Positions 1 through 6,868 of a stretch of 18,389 nt of DNA are shown here, piece after piece. Under the pieces are notes generated by a model, which did not search any database, was not told the DNA's origin, and saw nothing but the letters and a program-made list of their open reading frames with translations. A program made the translations under genes and the position numbers. The DNA comes from an uncultured Anaerovibrio sp. (lineage in GTDB: Bacteria > Bacillota > Negativicutes > Selenomonadales > Selenomonadaceae). Numbering within the stretch: the first letter of the stretch is position 1; every line of letters starts with the position of its first letter. The stretch covers positions 1 through 18,389 of the forward strand of contig CAKPVW010000040.1 in NCBI GenBank assembly GCA_934196075.1, given 5' to 3'.

Positions 1-274
1 CCTCTGGCTGTTGGCGAATCATCGTGGTTTATCGTTGTCCTGTTTTCCTAATACAGCCTGCGGTCATGGCGACTTTTTGCTCTGTCGGCTAAATGACCCT
101 GCCTGATAATTTATCCTTACGCAGAGATACCGCTTGTCGCTGAGCCAATTCACAGAGGCCGGAATAGTAGAGAGTGCCACCGGGCTCACTTTTGCTTTGC
201 AAAAGCAAGAAGCCTCCTGACGCAAAAGTGTTATGCACCTCCGGCTGTTGACGAATCATTCTGCCTTATCGATG
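1..274. repeat. Degenerate direct repeat, 237-bp period, cut by left edge
   Basis: Positions 1-37 match 238-274 at about 30 of 37 bases. The first 22 positions are nearly identical, with two differences, and share the core GGCTGTTG-CGAATCAT. The offset is 237 bp, a multiple of three. On the minus strand each copy carries an ATG followed by codons for MIRQQPE, at 259 and at 22. The repeat therefore looks like a tandem or dispersed unit that continues left of the window; only one full period is visible. Base composition is richer in G+C than the nearby AT-rich spacer at 370-530. I do not recognise the family. Confidence 0.6.
89..259 (-). CDS. Small hypothetical ORF (56 aa) inside the repeat unit
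   Basis: An ATG at 259 opens a 56-codon frame ending in TAG at 89-91. It starts MIRQQPEVHNTFASGGF and is followed by a stretch rich in L, S and G. An AAGG lies 5 bases upstream of the ATG and could be a weak ribosome-binding site; an in-frame TAA sits just before it. The next repeat copy starts the same peptide at position 22 and leaves the window. A second minus-strand ORF (350 to 231, 39 aa, ending STAGGA) overlaps it in another frame, so the pair could also be one gene broken by a frameshift. No domain, signal peptide or membrane segment is evident. It may be a non-coding repeat that happens to stay open; function unknown. Confidence 0.25.
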   Translation of the reverse strand: MIRQQPEVHNTFASGGFLLLQSKSEPGGTLYYSGLCELAQRQAVSLRKDKLSGRVI

Positions 275-491
275 CCACCAACTGATTTGCTACCACATAG
301 CGCGAGCGTGCCGGGAAGGGTATTTGCCATGCCTCAGTAAAGAGTAACATAATTCGCTAATCAACTCTACAAATCAGAACTTGACTAAGATATTTATGTA
401 AGGTAAAACGAAAATAAAAAAACGAACCACAATAATAGTATTTTCATACTGCATCTGCACCGTGGGCATTTTACAAAAAAATATTTTTTTC

Positions 492-520
492 TTGACATTA
501 TGACAATAATGCTGTATCAT
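492..520 (+). promoter_or_regulatory. Sigma-70 promoter of the tRNA-Glu gene
   Basis: A perfect -35 TTGACA (492-497) and a -10 TATCAT (515-520) are separated by 17 bases, placing the transcript start near 527, about 7 bases before the mature tRNA. An A/T tract (AAAAAAATATTTTTTT) lies immediately upstream and could act as an UP element, as expected for a strong stable-RNA promoter. Confidence 0.85.
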
Positions 521-533
521 TAACATTGTCATT

Positions 534-608
534 GGCGCGTTGGTCAAGTGGTTAAGACTCCGCCCTCTCACGGCGGCTTCAAGGGTTCGAATCCCTTACG
601 CGTCACCA
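534..608 (+). tRNA. tRNA-Glu, anticodon CTC
   Basis: A complete cloverleaf folds by eye. The acceptor stem is GGCGCGT (534-540) with ACGCGTC (598-604). The D stem is GTC/GAC. The anticodon stem CCGCC/GGCGG holds the loop CTCTCAC. The T stem AAGGG/CCCTT holds the loop TTCGAAT. The anticodon at 567-569 is CTC, which reads GAG (Glu). Discriminator A at 605 and CCA at 606-608 are genome-encoded. The body resembles bacterial tRNA-Glu. This C34 isoacceptor reads only GAG, so a UUC-anticodon tRNA-Glu must exist elsewhere. It has its own promoter and terminator and is monocistronic. Confidence 0.95.
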
Positions 609-620
609 ATTGATGATTCA

Positions 621-646
621 GGCTGGAACTTGGTTCCAGCCTTTTT
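621..646 (+). terminator. Rho-independent terminator of tRNA-Glu
   Basis: A perfect 9-bp stem GGCTGGAAC / GTTCCAGCC (621-629 with 633-641) with a TTG loop is followed by TTTTT. It starts 12 bases after the CCA end. Confidence 0.9.
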
Positions 647-662
647 GTTTTGCTTTTTACAA

Positions 663-959
663 ACGTCCTCCCCATGTCTTTAGACATAGGGAATATCCAA
701 TATCTTTTCTTCTATCAATAATATCAATAATAAAAGCCTATCACAAATGCTCTTGCTGTTGTATCTCACAAAGTCAGATAATAAATCCAAACTTTGCAAA
801 ATCCACCCAACAGAAGCTTCCGTAGATAAGCTTTTTCTTTTTTACTTTACCCCATGCTAACGGGTGCTAAGGCTCCCTCCTCTTAGGAGGGAGTTAAGCA
901 CCCGTAAGGCTCTGGATTTATTCGACTAAATTCAGTGGGAGTCTAAAGCTCCCACTGAA
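663..959 (-). mobile_element. Structured block resembling an IS200/IS605 right end / orphan omegaRNA-like remnant
   Basis: This gene-free stretch holds three strong stem-loops. Hairpin one is 11 bp perfect, TTCAGTGGGAG (931-941) with CTCCCACTGAA (949-959). Hairpin two is nested, with outer CGGGTGCT (861-868) / AGCACCCG (897-904) and inner CTCCCTCCT (873-881) / AGGAGGGAG (885-893). Hairpin three is ATGTCT (674-679) / AGACAT (682-687) flanked by CCC and GGG. Read on the minus strand, the block ends with a small hairpin followed by GGGGAGGAC, the layout I associate with right ends of IS605-family elements and their TnpB guide RNAs. No tnpA or tnpB coding remnant is present in the block. None of the hairpins is followed by a T-run, so they are poor terminators. 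The identification rests on pattern resemblance only. Confidence 0.35.
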
Positions 960-970
960 CAAGTCTCATT

Positions 971-2179
971 TTACAATTCACCGTCCAAGGCTTGCTGGAC
1001 AGTCTCATACAAAATTCCCGTATCAACAGGCTTGGTTAAATGAGCATCCATACCTGCCTCCATAGAACGCCGCTTATCCTTTTCATAGGCATTGGCTGTC
1101 ATAGCTACAATAGGAATCTTCTTGGCATCAGATTTACCAGAAGCCCTTATTCTGCGGGTAGCCTCCAAGCCATCCATCAAAGGCATACGCACATCCATCA
1201 GAATTAAATCGTACGTTCCAGGAGCATTCATCATAAATTTGTTTAGTGCTACTCGTCCATTTTCTGCGGTGTCTACCAACAATCCCCTACGAGAAAGCAG
1301 ATTTCTAGCAATTTCACTGTTTATTTCATCATCCTCAGCCAAAAGCACCGTCTTGCCCGCAAAATTGTACCCCTGATTATCTGGTGCCTGAGGCAGCTCT
1401 GACATTTCCCGATCAATCTCCAAATCTAGATACAATCTAAACTCTGAGCCCTGTCCCTTGGCACTTGTAAATTCCAAACGACCACCCAAATAATCTGTCA
1501 GCTTATAGCAAATGGCCAAGCCTAAGCCTACACCACCATATACAGTGGTACTGCCTCGATATTCCTTGGTCATAGGCAAAAAGATATGTTCCTGAATCTC
1601 AGGAGCTATACCTATACCAGTATCACGCACGATAAATTCCATTCTTGCCGTATCATCATGCTCTGCCAGCTGATGCATCTGAAAATCAATTTTACCATAT
1701 CTAGGCGTAAATTTTACGGCATTGGATAGGAGATTCTGCAAAATCTGCCTAATTCTTCCCCGATCAGATTTAACATAGGCAGCCACATTATCATCAATTT
1801 GAGTATGAAAATGAAGCTTTTTCTCATGAGCTATCGGACGGATATTACTGCCAACGGTTTCAAACAACTCCCTAGTATTGATGGTACTGCTGCGCCCCTT
1901 CGCACCTTCCTTGTCAGGGCTAATCGTGTAGAGTATATCATTTACCAAATTCAACAGGAAATGTGTAGTATCTCCTACTTTTTCCAAACAATATTCCACA
2001 TATTCCCTATCATCCAGCTGAGATTTTGCCAACTCTGTAAGGCCCAAAACATTGTTCAAGGATGAACGCAAATCATGGCTAGTATGGGCCAACAGCTTGC
2101 GACAATCTATTGTCTGCCAAGCCTTATCGATATCTTCCTTGGCGACTTCCCTGCTGTCTATATATTCTTTACTATCCAT
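971..2179 (-). CDS. Cytosolic hybrid histidine kinase (HisKA-HATPase-REC), no sensor domain
   Basis: This 402-aa hybrid kinase has only about 30 residues before the phospho-acceptor motif HTSHDLRSSLNNVLG (His35). The HATPase domain follows, with N-box NLLSNAVKF (around 149-157), G1 DTGIG (186-190) and G2 GVGLGLAI (216-223). A C-terminal receiver domain (about 275-400) has acidic residues near 282-284, phospho-acceptor Asp329 in LILMDVRMP, and Lys383. There is no transmembrane segment and no PAS, GAF or HPt domain. It would autophosphorylate at His35 and pass the phosphate to its own Asp329; any downstream HPt or regulator is not in the window. It starts 23 bases after the pheA stop behind AAGGCGG, so it is probably co-transcribed with pheA. 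The protein looks full length at its C-terminus. The kinase identity is clear; signal and output are unknown. Confidence 0.93.
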   Translation of the reverse strand: MDSKEYIDSREVAKEDIDKAWQTIDCRKLLAHTSHDLRSSLNNVLGLTELAKSQLDDREYVEYCLEKVGDTTHFLLNLVNDILYTISPDKEGAKGRSSTINTRELFETVGSNIRPIAHEKKLHFHTQIDDNVAAYVKSDRGRIRQILQNLLSNAVKFTPRYGKIDFQMHQLAEHDDTARMEFIVRDTGIGIAPEIQEHIFLPMTKEYRGSTTVYGGVGLGLAICYKLTDYLGGRLEFTSAKGQGSEFRLYLDLEIDREMSELPQAPDNQGYNFAGKTVLLAEDDEINSEIARNLLSRRGLLVDTAENGRVALNKFMMNAPGTYDLILMDVRMPLMDGLEATRRIRASGKSDAKKIPIVAMTANAYEKDKRRSMEAGMDAHLTKPVDTGILYETVQQALDGEL

Positions 2180-2202
2180 ATAATCACACCGCCTTATTTC
2201 CC

Positions 2203-3066
2203 CTAATTATCTGCATTAATGGTAGGAAATTCACCTGGCTGCCTCAGCCAGATACTCCTTTGGCGAATTCCTGCCAAGGCCTCCTCCAGCTGCCATCTAT
2301 GCTCCGGCATTTCCACATCCAGAAAGAATATATATTCTCCCAATCCAGTTCTGGCCGGTCTGGACTCAATTCTGGTCAGATTCACCTGTCTATCTGCCAA
2401 CTCTGTCAAAATCTCACACAATCGCCCTGCGTCCTTACCATCAATCTGACATATGATCAAAGATTTTTCTGGCCGGCCATAATCCACATTCTTCTGCCCA
2501 GTCTTTCCTGACAGCTGATAAAATCTGGTGGAATTATTGGGCAAATCCTCAATATTTTTTGCTATCAGCTTCAACCCATTCAGCTGACCACCTCGACAGG
2601 TACAGATAGCTGCCCAGCCCTCCATAGGCTCTGACTCTGACACCAATTTTGCAGCCATGGCTGTACTAGCCACCGCCTCCTGCTCCGCCAAGGGATAATT
2701 GCAACGAATAAATTCCCTGCACTGAGACAAGGGCTGAGAATGAGAGAGAATCCGCCTAATGGGCACTCCCTCTCCTGCATCAGCTCTAGCCATCAAATTG
2801 TTATGCACGTGCCAAATAAGCTCCCGTACCACTACGAGATTATCACTGCCTGCCAGAGTATCTAGAGTAATATTTATAGAGCCTTCAATTGAATTTTCCA
2901 CTGGCACCAGACAGGAATCCAGCTGTCCTTGCTCCACCTGATGAATGGCCTCGTATATATTGGCACAAGGCACCAGCTCATATTCCTCTGGCACAATGCT
3001 CTTTAAATATATAGCCGCCGCCTCGCTGTGGGTTCCCAAGGGTCCCAAAAATCCCATTTGCTTCAT
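2203..3066 (-). CDS. pheA: Prephenate dehydratase (PDT + ACT domains)
   Basis: This monofunctional enzyme converts prephenate to phenylpyruvate in phenylalanine synthesis. The N-terminal motif GPLGTHSEAAA, the ENSIEGSI motif and NNSTRF (around 177-182, catalytic Thr in TRF) define the PDT domain. A C-terminal ACT domain carries ESRP (around 234-237) and GEYIFFLDVE, the Phe-binding regulatory region, so feedback inhibition by Phe is expected. There is no chorismate mutase domain. A TTG at 3090 could extend the frame by 8 residues. I chose the ATG at 3066 (287 aa) because a GGGAG lies 11 bases upstream and the protein then begins close to the conserved GFLGPLGT. Its own promoter lies at 3126-3154, and a hybrid histidine kinase follows in the same direction. 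Confidence 0.95.
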   Translation of the reverse strand: MKQMGFLGPLGTHSEAAAIYLKSIVPEEYELVPCANIYEAIHQVEQGQLDSCLVPVENSIEGSINITLDTLAGSDNLVVVRELIWHVHNNLMARADAGEGVPIRRILSHSQPLSQCREFIRCNYPLAEQEAVASTAMAAKLVSESEPMEGWAAICTCRGGQLNGLKLIAKNIEDLPNNSTRFYQLSGKTGQKNVDYGRPEKSLIICQIDGKDAGRLCEILTELADRQVNLTRIESRPARTGLGEYIFFLDVEMPEHRWQLEEALAGIRQRSIWLRQPGEFPTINADN

Positions 3067-3125
3067 CCCAGTATCTGCTCCCGTCTCCAAAATACTCTAT
3101 TTTAGAATCTAAATTCGTATGTTAT

Positions 3126-3154
3126 ATTATATATTATTAGTGTATATTGCACAA
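3126..3154 (-). promoter_or_regulatory. Sigma-70 promoter of pheA
   Basis: On the minus strand, TTGTGC (-35, 3149-3154), a 17-base spacer and a perfect TATAAT (-10, 3126-3131) place the start near 3119, about 53 bases before the pheA ATG. The leader is AT-rich; no T-box or attenuator hairpin was seen in it. Confidence 0.7.
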
Positions 3155-3192
3155 GGGAAAAAGTACCTAAACCAACCTTTCCCCTGCTAATA

Positions 3193-4011
3193 TCAAATTT
3201 CTCCCTTGTCTATTAATCCAATAACATAAGCTGTCAAACCTTCATCACAGCTAACTCCTATTCGGTCTGCTGCCTCCTTGGTTTGCGGGATAGCATTGCC
3301 GGAGGCTATGCCTACATCAGCCATTTTCAGCATATAATCATCATTGGCATAATCCCCCATAGCAATCACCTTGCGGCCCTGATTCTCCGGCAATGCCTTT
3401 AGTACCTCCAGCATATGCCCCTTGGAGGCATTAGCAGCCACAAATTCATAAAAATTGCTTTCCGAAAAGAAGCTGTTGGAAATTTTCATCAGCCCTATTT
3501 TCTCTGCATCCTCTTTGGCCTGATGCAGAAGCTCCGGCTCCCCTACCAGCATCAGCTTTAACCAGTCCAGCTGTTGAATATCCTGCCATCTACTAAATTT
3601 ATAGGGAAAACTCATAGCCTGTAGAACAGGTGCTTCTGGAGGCGTATTACTAACCACGTAACAGGTATCTATGGCATAAATCTGTACACAAATCTCAGGA
3701 TATTTCTTCAGTAACAGGTCTATATACTGCTGCCATATTTCTCCCTCCAATGCCTCCTTAGCCATTACCTTTTGTGTATTGTAGTCATAAAGCATGGCTC
3801 CATTAAAAAATATGCCCGATGTGTTAATATTGACATTGTGAAGAAAAATCGCTGCATTTTCTGCCGTTCTGCCTGTTGCTACACAAAATCTACCGCCCTC
3901 TGCGGTAAATCTATCTATAGCAGTTCGATTTTTCTCTGATACCTGACGCTGAGAATTTAAAAGGGTACCATCCATATCTGTTACCAATAAATAATTATCA
4001 TATCTGCCCAT
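3193..4011 (-). CDS. Cof-type HAD-IIB sugar-phosphate phosphatase
   Basis: This 272-aa protein has all four HAD motifs: DMDGTLL (nucleophile Asp12, acid/base Asp14), ATGR (45-48), the Lys of NASKGHML (Lys197) and GDYANDDYM (219-227, Mg2+-binding Asp residues). The large central cap is the C2B type of the Cof/YwpJ family, which generally dephosphorylates sugar phosphates and related small phosphorylated metabolites. The exact substrate cannot be read from sequence. The ATG at 4011 has GAGGTG 7 bases upstream. It has its own promoter region at 4056-4088, and a terminator separates it from the upstream CoADR gene, so it is probably monocistronic. A cytosolic location is expected, with no signal peptide. 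Confidence 0.93.
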   Translation of the reverse strand: MGRYDNYLLVTDMDGTLLNSQRQVSEKNRTAIDRFTAEGGRFCVATGRTAENAAIFLHNVNINTSGIFFNGAMLYDYNTQKVMAKEALEGEIWQQYIDLLLKKYPEICVQIYAIDTCYVVSNTPPEAPVLQAMSFPYKFSRWQDIQQLDWLKLMLVGEPELLHQAKEDAEKIGLMKISNSFFSESNFYEFVAANASKGHMLEVLKALPENQGRKVIAMGDYANDDYMLKMADVGIASGNAIPQTKEAADRIGVSCDEGLTAYVIGLIDKGEI

Positions 4012-4055
4012 ATACCCACCTCTTGTACATAAATTATTATATATAATATATATTA

Positions 4056-4088
4056 ATTATAACCCCTATATTATTCAAAGAAAATGCC
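4056..4088 (-). promoter_or_regulatory. HAD gene promoter with shared TAGGGG-TATAAT motif
   Basis: On the minus strand, TATAAT (4056-4061) is preceded by TAGGGGT and further upstream by CATTTTC-TTTGAA. The same arrangement recurs before three other minus-strand genes (5904-5938, 8580-8612, 9831-9859). At 17-18 bases upstream of the -10 there is only a poor -35 (ATTTTC/TTTTCT), so an activator may be needed. The predicted start is near 4049, with a leader of about 40 bases. Confidence 0.5.
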
Positions 4089-4136
4089 TCTAACCTGTTT
4101 TTTCATCAAATTAATGCATAACAAGAAATTGTCTTA

Positions 4137-4191
4137 TCAAAAAACACCTCTATATTCACCGTGCAATCAAGGGTGTCTATAAAGGTGTTTT
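4137..4191 (-). terminator. Terminator downstream of the CoADR-rhodanese gene
   Basis: On the minus strand, AACACCTTTATA pairs across a branched loop with TATAGAGGTGTT, and a short inner stem GACACC/GGTG is also possible. A run of six T follows (the A-run at 4139-4144 on the plus strand). It closes the CoADR transcription unit before the HAD promoter. A second small hairpin TTCCCTGCC/GGCACGGAA lies between it and the stop codon. Confidence 0.75.
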
Positions 4192-4212
4192 CCGTGCCTA
4201 AAGGCAGGGAAT

Positions 4213-5877
4213 TTATGACGTTTTTTTGATAATGGTATCATAATAAGTATGCCCGCCCATAAGATCACGAGCCTTATAGCCCTTCTGACGCAGCATGCGC
4301 TCCATGAAATAACCATTTAAGCCAGTCACACAAGCAAGAATATAGGTCTTATCCTTATCCAACTGCTGAATATTTGCTCGCAGCTTTTCTGTAGGAATAT
4401 TAATAGCCCCAGAAATATGCCCTGCCTCATGCATAGCCTTGCTGCGAATATCCAAGACAACAGCACCTTGAGCCACTGCTTGAGCTACCTCATGGGGCAA
4501 TATAGGATCGGTCAAGCCATTCATAATATCCTCTGCCAAATAACCTGCCATATTAGCTGGTGCCTTGGCTGCGCCAAAAGGCGGTGCATAGGAAAGCTCA
4601 AAATCAATCATATCCTCAACGACAGCCCCCATGCGCAAAGCAGCAGCCAGGACATCAATACATTTATCCACTCCGGCACCGCCCATGGCCTGAGCCCCCA
4701 GTAATTTGCCATCTGACAGGCCAAAAATCATTTTCAAGGCGAAGGGCTCTGCCCCAGGATAATACGTTACATGAGAGTTTGGATAGGTAATAGTAAAACG
4801 ATAATCCTTGCCATATACCATTCCTTCCCTTTGCAATGCCCTTTCGTTTTTACCTGTGGAAGCAGCTGTCAAATCAAATACCTTGAGAATAGAGCTGCCC
4901 ACCACACCCTGATACTTTTTGTGCCTCCCAGCTATATTATCCGCTGCCAAACGGCCCTGACGGTTAGCTGGGCCAGCCAAGGCCAAAGCTGCCGCCTTGC
5001 CAGTCTGACTATCATAGGTCATTACAGCATCCCCTACAGCATAGACATCCTCAGCATTGGTTTCCATGAATTCGTTGACTATAATATGGCCTCCCTCGCC
5101 AAGGGTGATCCCACTATCCACCAAAAAGGCTGTATCAGGACGAACCCCTATAGCCAAAACCACCAAATTGACTTCGAGAACCTGCCCGTCCGCTAGATGC
5201 ACCTCCTGACGATTGTCATCAAGGGAGACAAATGCTTTTACCCCATTACCCAATATCAACTGGATGCCATGACGAGACAGTTCCCTTTCAGCCAGCACCA
5301 CCATATCATCATCAAAAGGAGCCAAAATATGCGGTGCTGCTTCCACCAGCGTAACCTCCAGCCCTCGCTCCTTTAGATTCTCTGCCACCTCAATGCCCAC
5401 AAAGCCGCCGCCGATAACCACAGCCCTGCCTTCTGGATAGCGGAAAGCCAATTCTCGCAAGGCATCTGCATCCGGTACATTTCTAAGGGTTAAAATATTC
5501 TTATGCTCAATGCCAGGAATTGGTGGTCTAAGGGCCTTGGCTCCAGGAGATAAAACCAGTGCGTCATAGCTTTCCTCATATTCTCCCTCAGAATTTCTGA
5601 TAGAAACCTTCTTGTTGGCTGTATCTACCTTGATAACCTCGCTGTGAGTCCGCACATCAACATTAAAAATATTGCGAAATCTCTGTGGCAGCATGAGAAG
5701 CAGCTCATCTCTTTCCTGAATTACTCCTCCCACATAATAAGGCAAACCGCAATTAGCAAAAGATATTTCTCCGCCACGCTCTATGAGAATGATTTCTGCC
5801 TCCTCATCCAGCCGGCGCAATCTAGCTGCTGCTGTGGCTCCCCCAGCTACGCCTCCAACAATAATATACTTCTTCAT
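4213..5877 (-). CDS. CoA-disulfide / persulfide reductase with C-terminal rhodanese domain
   Basis: This 554-aa flavoprotein starts with the FAD Rossmann motif GGVAGGATAAARLRR and has a single redox Cys43 in SFANCGLPYY, the signature of the CoA-disulfide reductase / NADH oxidase class. A second Rossmann motif, GGGFVGIEVAENL, binds NAD(P)H. AIGVRPDT and the EDVYAVGD motif (second FAD-binding site) follow, then the dimerisation domain. A rhodanese domain occupies roughly residues 460-550, with its loop cysteine Cys516 in ACVTGLNGY. Fusions of this layout (CoADR-RHD, Npsr) reduce CoA disulfide or persulfides/polysulfide with NADH, and some act as NADH oxidases. The choice between these is not resolvable here. 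It is likely cytosolic and involved in thiol or sulfane-sulfur homeostasis. It has two candidate promoters, one overlapped by an inverted repeat, and its own terminator. Confidence 0.93.
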   Translation of the reverse strand: MKKYIIVGGVAGGATAAARLRRLDEEAEIILIERGGEISFANCGLPYYVGGVIQERDELLLMLPQRFRNIFNVDVRTHSEVIKVDTANKKVSIRNSEGEYEESYDALVLSPGAKALRPPIPGIEHKNILTLRNVPDADALRELAFRYPEGRAVVIGGGFVGIEVAENLKERGLEVTLVEAAPHILAPFDDDMVVLAERELSRHGIQLILGNGVKAFVSLDDNRQEVHLADGQVLEVNLVVLAIGVRPDTAFLVDSGITLGEGGHIIVNEFMETNAEDVYAVGDAVMTYDSQTGKAAALALAGPANRQGRLAADNIAGRHKKYQGVVGSSILKVFDLTAASTGKNERALQREGMVYGKDYRFTITYPNSHVTYYPGAEPFALKMIFGLSDGKLLGAQAMGGAGVDKCIDVLAAALRMGAVVEDMIDFELSYAPPFGAAKAPANMAGYLAEDIMNGLTDPILPHEVAQAVAQGAVVLDIRSKAMHEAGHISGAINIPTEKLRANIQQLDKDKTYILACVTGLNGYFMERMLRQKGYKARDLMGGHTYYDTIIKKTS

Positions 5878-5903
5878 AGTAATCTCGCCCTTCCTTATCT
5901 AAA

Positions 5904-5938
5904 ATTCTAAAATCCCTATATTGTCCAAAGCAAATGTC
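5904..5938 (-). promoter_or_regulatory. Proximal CoADR promoter motif (TAGGG-TAGAAT type)
   Basis: On the minus strand, TAGAAT (5904-5909) follows AATATAGGG and, further upstream, CATTTGC-TTTGGA. This matches the motif before the HAD, sensor-kinase and binding-protein genes. The spacing between TAGGG and the -10 is slightly longer here than in the other three. A start near 5897 would give a leader of only about 20 bases. Confidence 0.4.
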
Positions 5939-5944
5939 TTGGTG

Positions 5945-5991
5945 TTTTATCGTTATATTCATATATTACGATTTAACGATAAAATTGTCAA
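5945..5991 (-). promoter_or_regulatory. Distal CoADR promoter with overlapping inverted-repeat operator
   Basis: On the minus strand, a perfect TTGACA (5986-5991), 17 bases and TAATAT (5963-5968) form a strong sigma-70 promoter, with the start near 5956. A perfect 11-bp inverted repeat, TTTTATCGTTA (5945-5955) and TAACGATAAAA (5974-5984), brackets the -10 and covers part of the spacer. Between the arms lies a third ATTACGA-like half-site. A repressor bound here would occlude RNA polymerase. The hairpin could also form in an RR read-through transcript, but it lacks a T-run. Confidence 0.7.
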
Positions 5992-5998
5992 TAGATTT

Positions 5999-6814
5999 TT
6001 AGATTTTTTGCAAAGCCTGAATTTCCCTTTGCTGTATATATCTTTTGGGAGACTCATGGAGATATTTTTTAAAGGTTTGGCAGAAGCTTTTGTACTCCCC
6101 AAAACCCGTTTGCTCTGCCACTTCGTAGACTCTGTACTCCCCCTCCTGCAACAGCTTCACCGCCTCTTGCAATCTATATCTAGCCAAAAGCCCGCCAAAG
6201 GTATGCCCTGTAGTTTCCTTTAATTTACGGCTAAGATAGCTTGTACTAACCTGCAATTCCCCCGCCATCTCCTCTATGCTTAGATGCTGATTATATGCTG
6301 TCACAATCCGTTCCAAAACCTTGCGGACATGAGGATTCAACCCCGGCTCCTGCAAAAACTCCAGCCAATCCGTCAGCTCCTTTGCCTCGCTGTTAGAGAC
6401 TGCTCCCTTTGCCGCTCCAGATTCCCCTTCTGCCTGATTAGCCAAATCCTCTGCAATATTCTTCATTACCCTAACTAATTCCTTTTCCTCCACTGGTTTA
6501 AGCAGATAGTCTACGGCATGCAGCCGCAGGGCTTCTCTAGCGTAGTCAAATTCCGCATAGCTGGTAAGAAATACCACCCGTATACTCTTTTGCTCCAATG
6601 CTAGTACCTTTTCCGCCAGCTCCAGACCACCAAGGCGCGGCATGCGAATATCTGTCAACAGCACATCAGGGCGAAGCCTTTTGACCAGCTCCAAAGCCTC
6701 CAAGCCATCCGCTGCCTCTCCGATGATTTCTACGTCCATAGCCTGCCAATCCACAGTCTGCACCAAGCCCATACGAATAATATCCTCATCCTCTGCTATC
6801 ACCAATTTCAACAT
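5999..6814 (-). CDS. YesN-like response regulator (REC + AraC-type HTH)
   Basis: This 271-aa protein opens with a receiver domain: acidic pocket EDED (8-11), phospho-acceptor Asp55 in LLTDIRMPR, Thr/Ser near 84-85 and Lys106 in YLLKP. A linker of about 45 residues precedes a C-terminal AraC/XylS double helix-turn-helix (about 165-262), with the LQVSTSYLSRKLKETTGHTF and GFGEYKSFCQTFKKYLHESPKRY signatures. It starts 54 bases after the sensor kinase stop behind GGAGGGGG, so the two are co-transcribed. YesM/YesN-type pairs usually activate an adjacent transporter operon, which here is the ABC genes immediately upstream. No inserted domain is seen between REC and HTH. Confidence 0.93.
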   Translation of the reverse strand: MLKLVIAEDEDIIRMGLVQTVDWQAMDVEIIGEAADGLEALELVKRLRPDVLLTDIRMPRLGGLELAEKVLALEQKSIRVVFLTSYAEFDYAREALRLHAVDYLLKPVEEKELVRVMKNIAEDLANQAEGESGAAKGAVSNSEAKELTDWLEFLQEPGLNPHVRKVLERIVTAYNQHLSIEEMAGELQVSTSYLSRKLKETTGHTFGGLLARYRLQEAVKLLQEGEYRVYEVAEQTGFGEYKSFCQTFKKYLHESPKRYIQQREIQALQKI

Positions 6815-6868
6815 TTCTCTAACCCCCTCCTTAATAGATTCCTATCTCAACATCGAGTATTTCTTCAT

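Noticed and set aside
374..571. 65-codon minus-strand frame across the tRNA promoter
   Set aside because: It overlaps the tRNA-Glu gene and its promoter and translates to low-complexity sequence without a ribosome-binding site.
931..959. 11-bp hairpin as a standard terminator of the kinase gene
   Set aside because: The stem is strong, but on the minus strand it is followed by TTTAGTCG rather than a T-run, so it is not a convincing intrinsic terminator.
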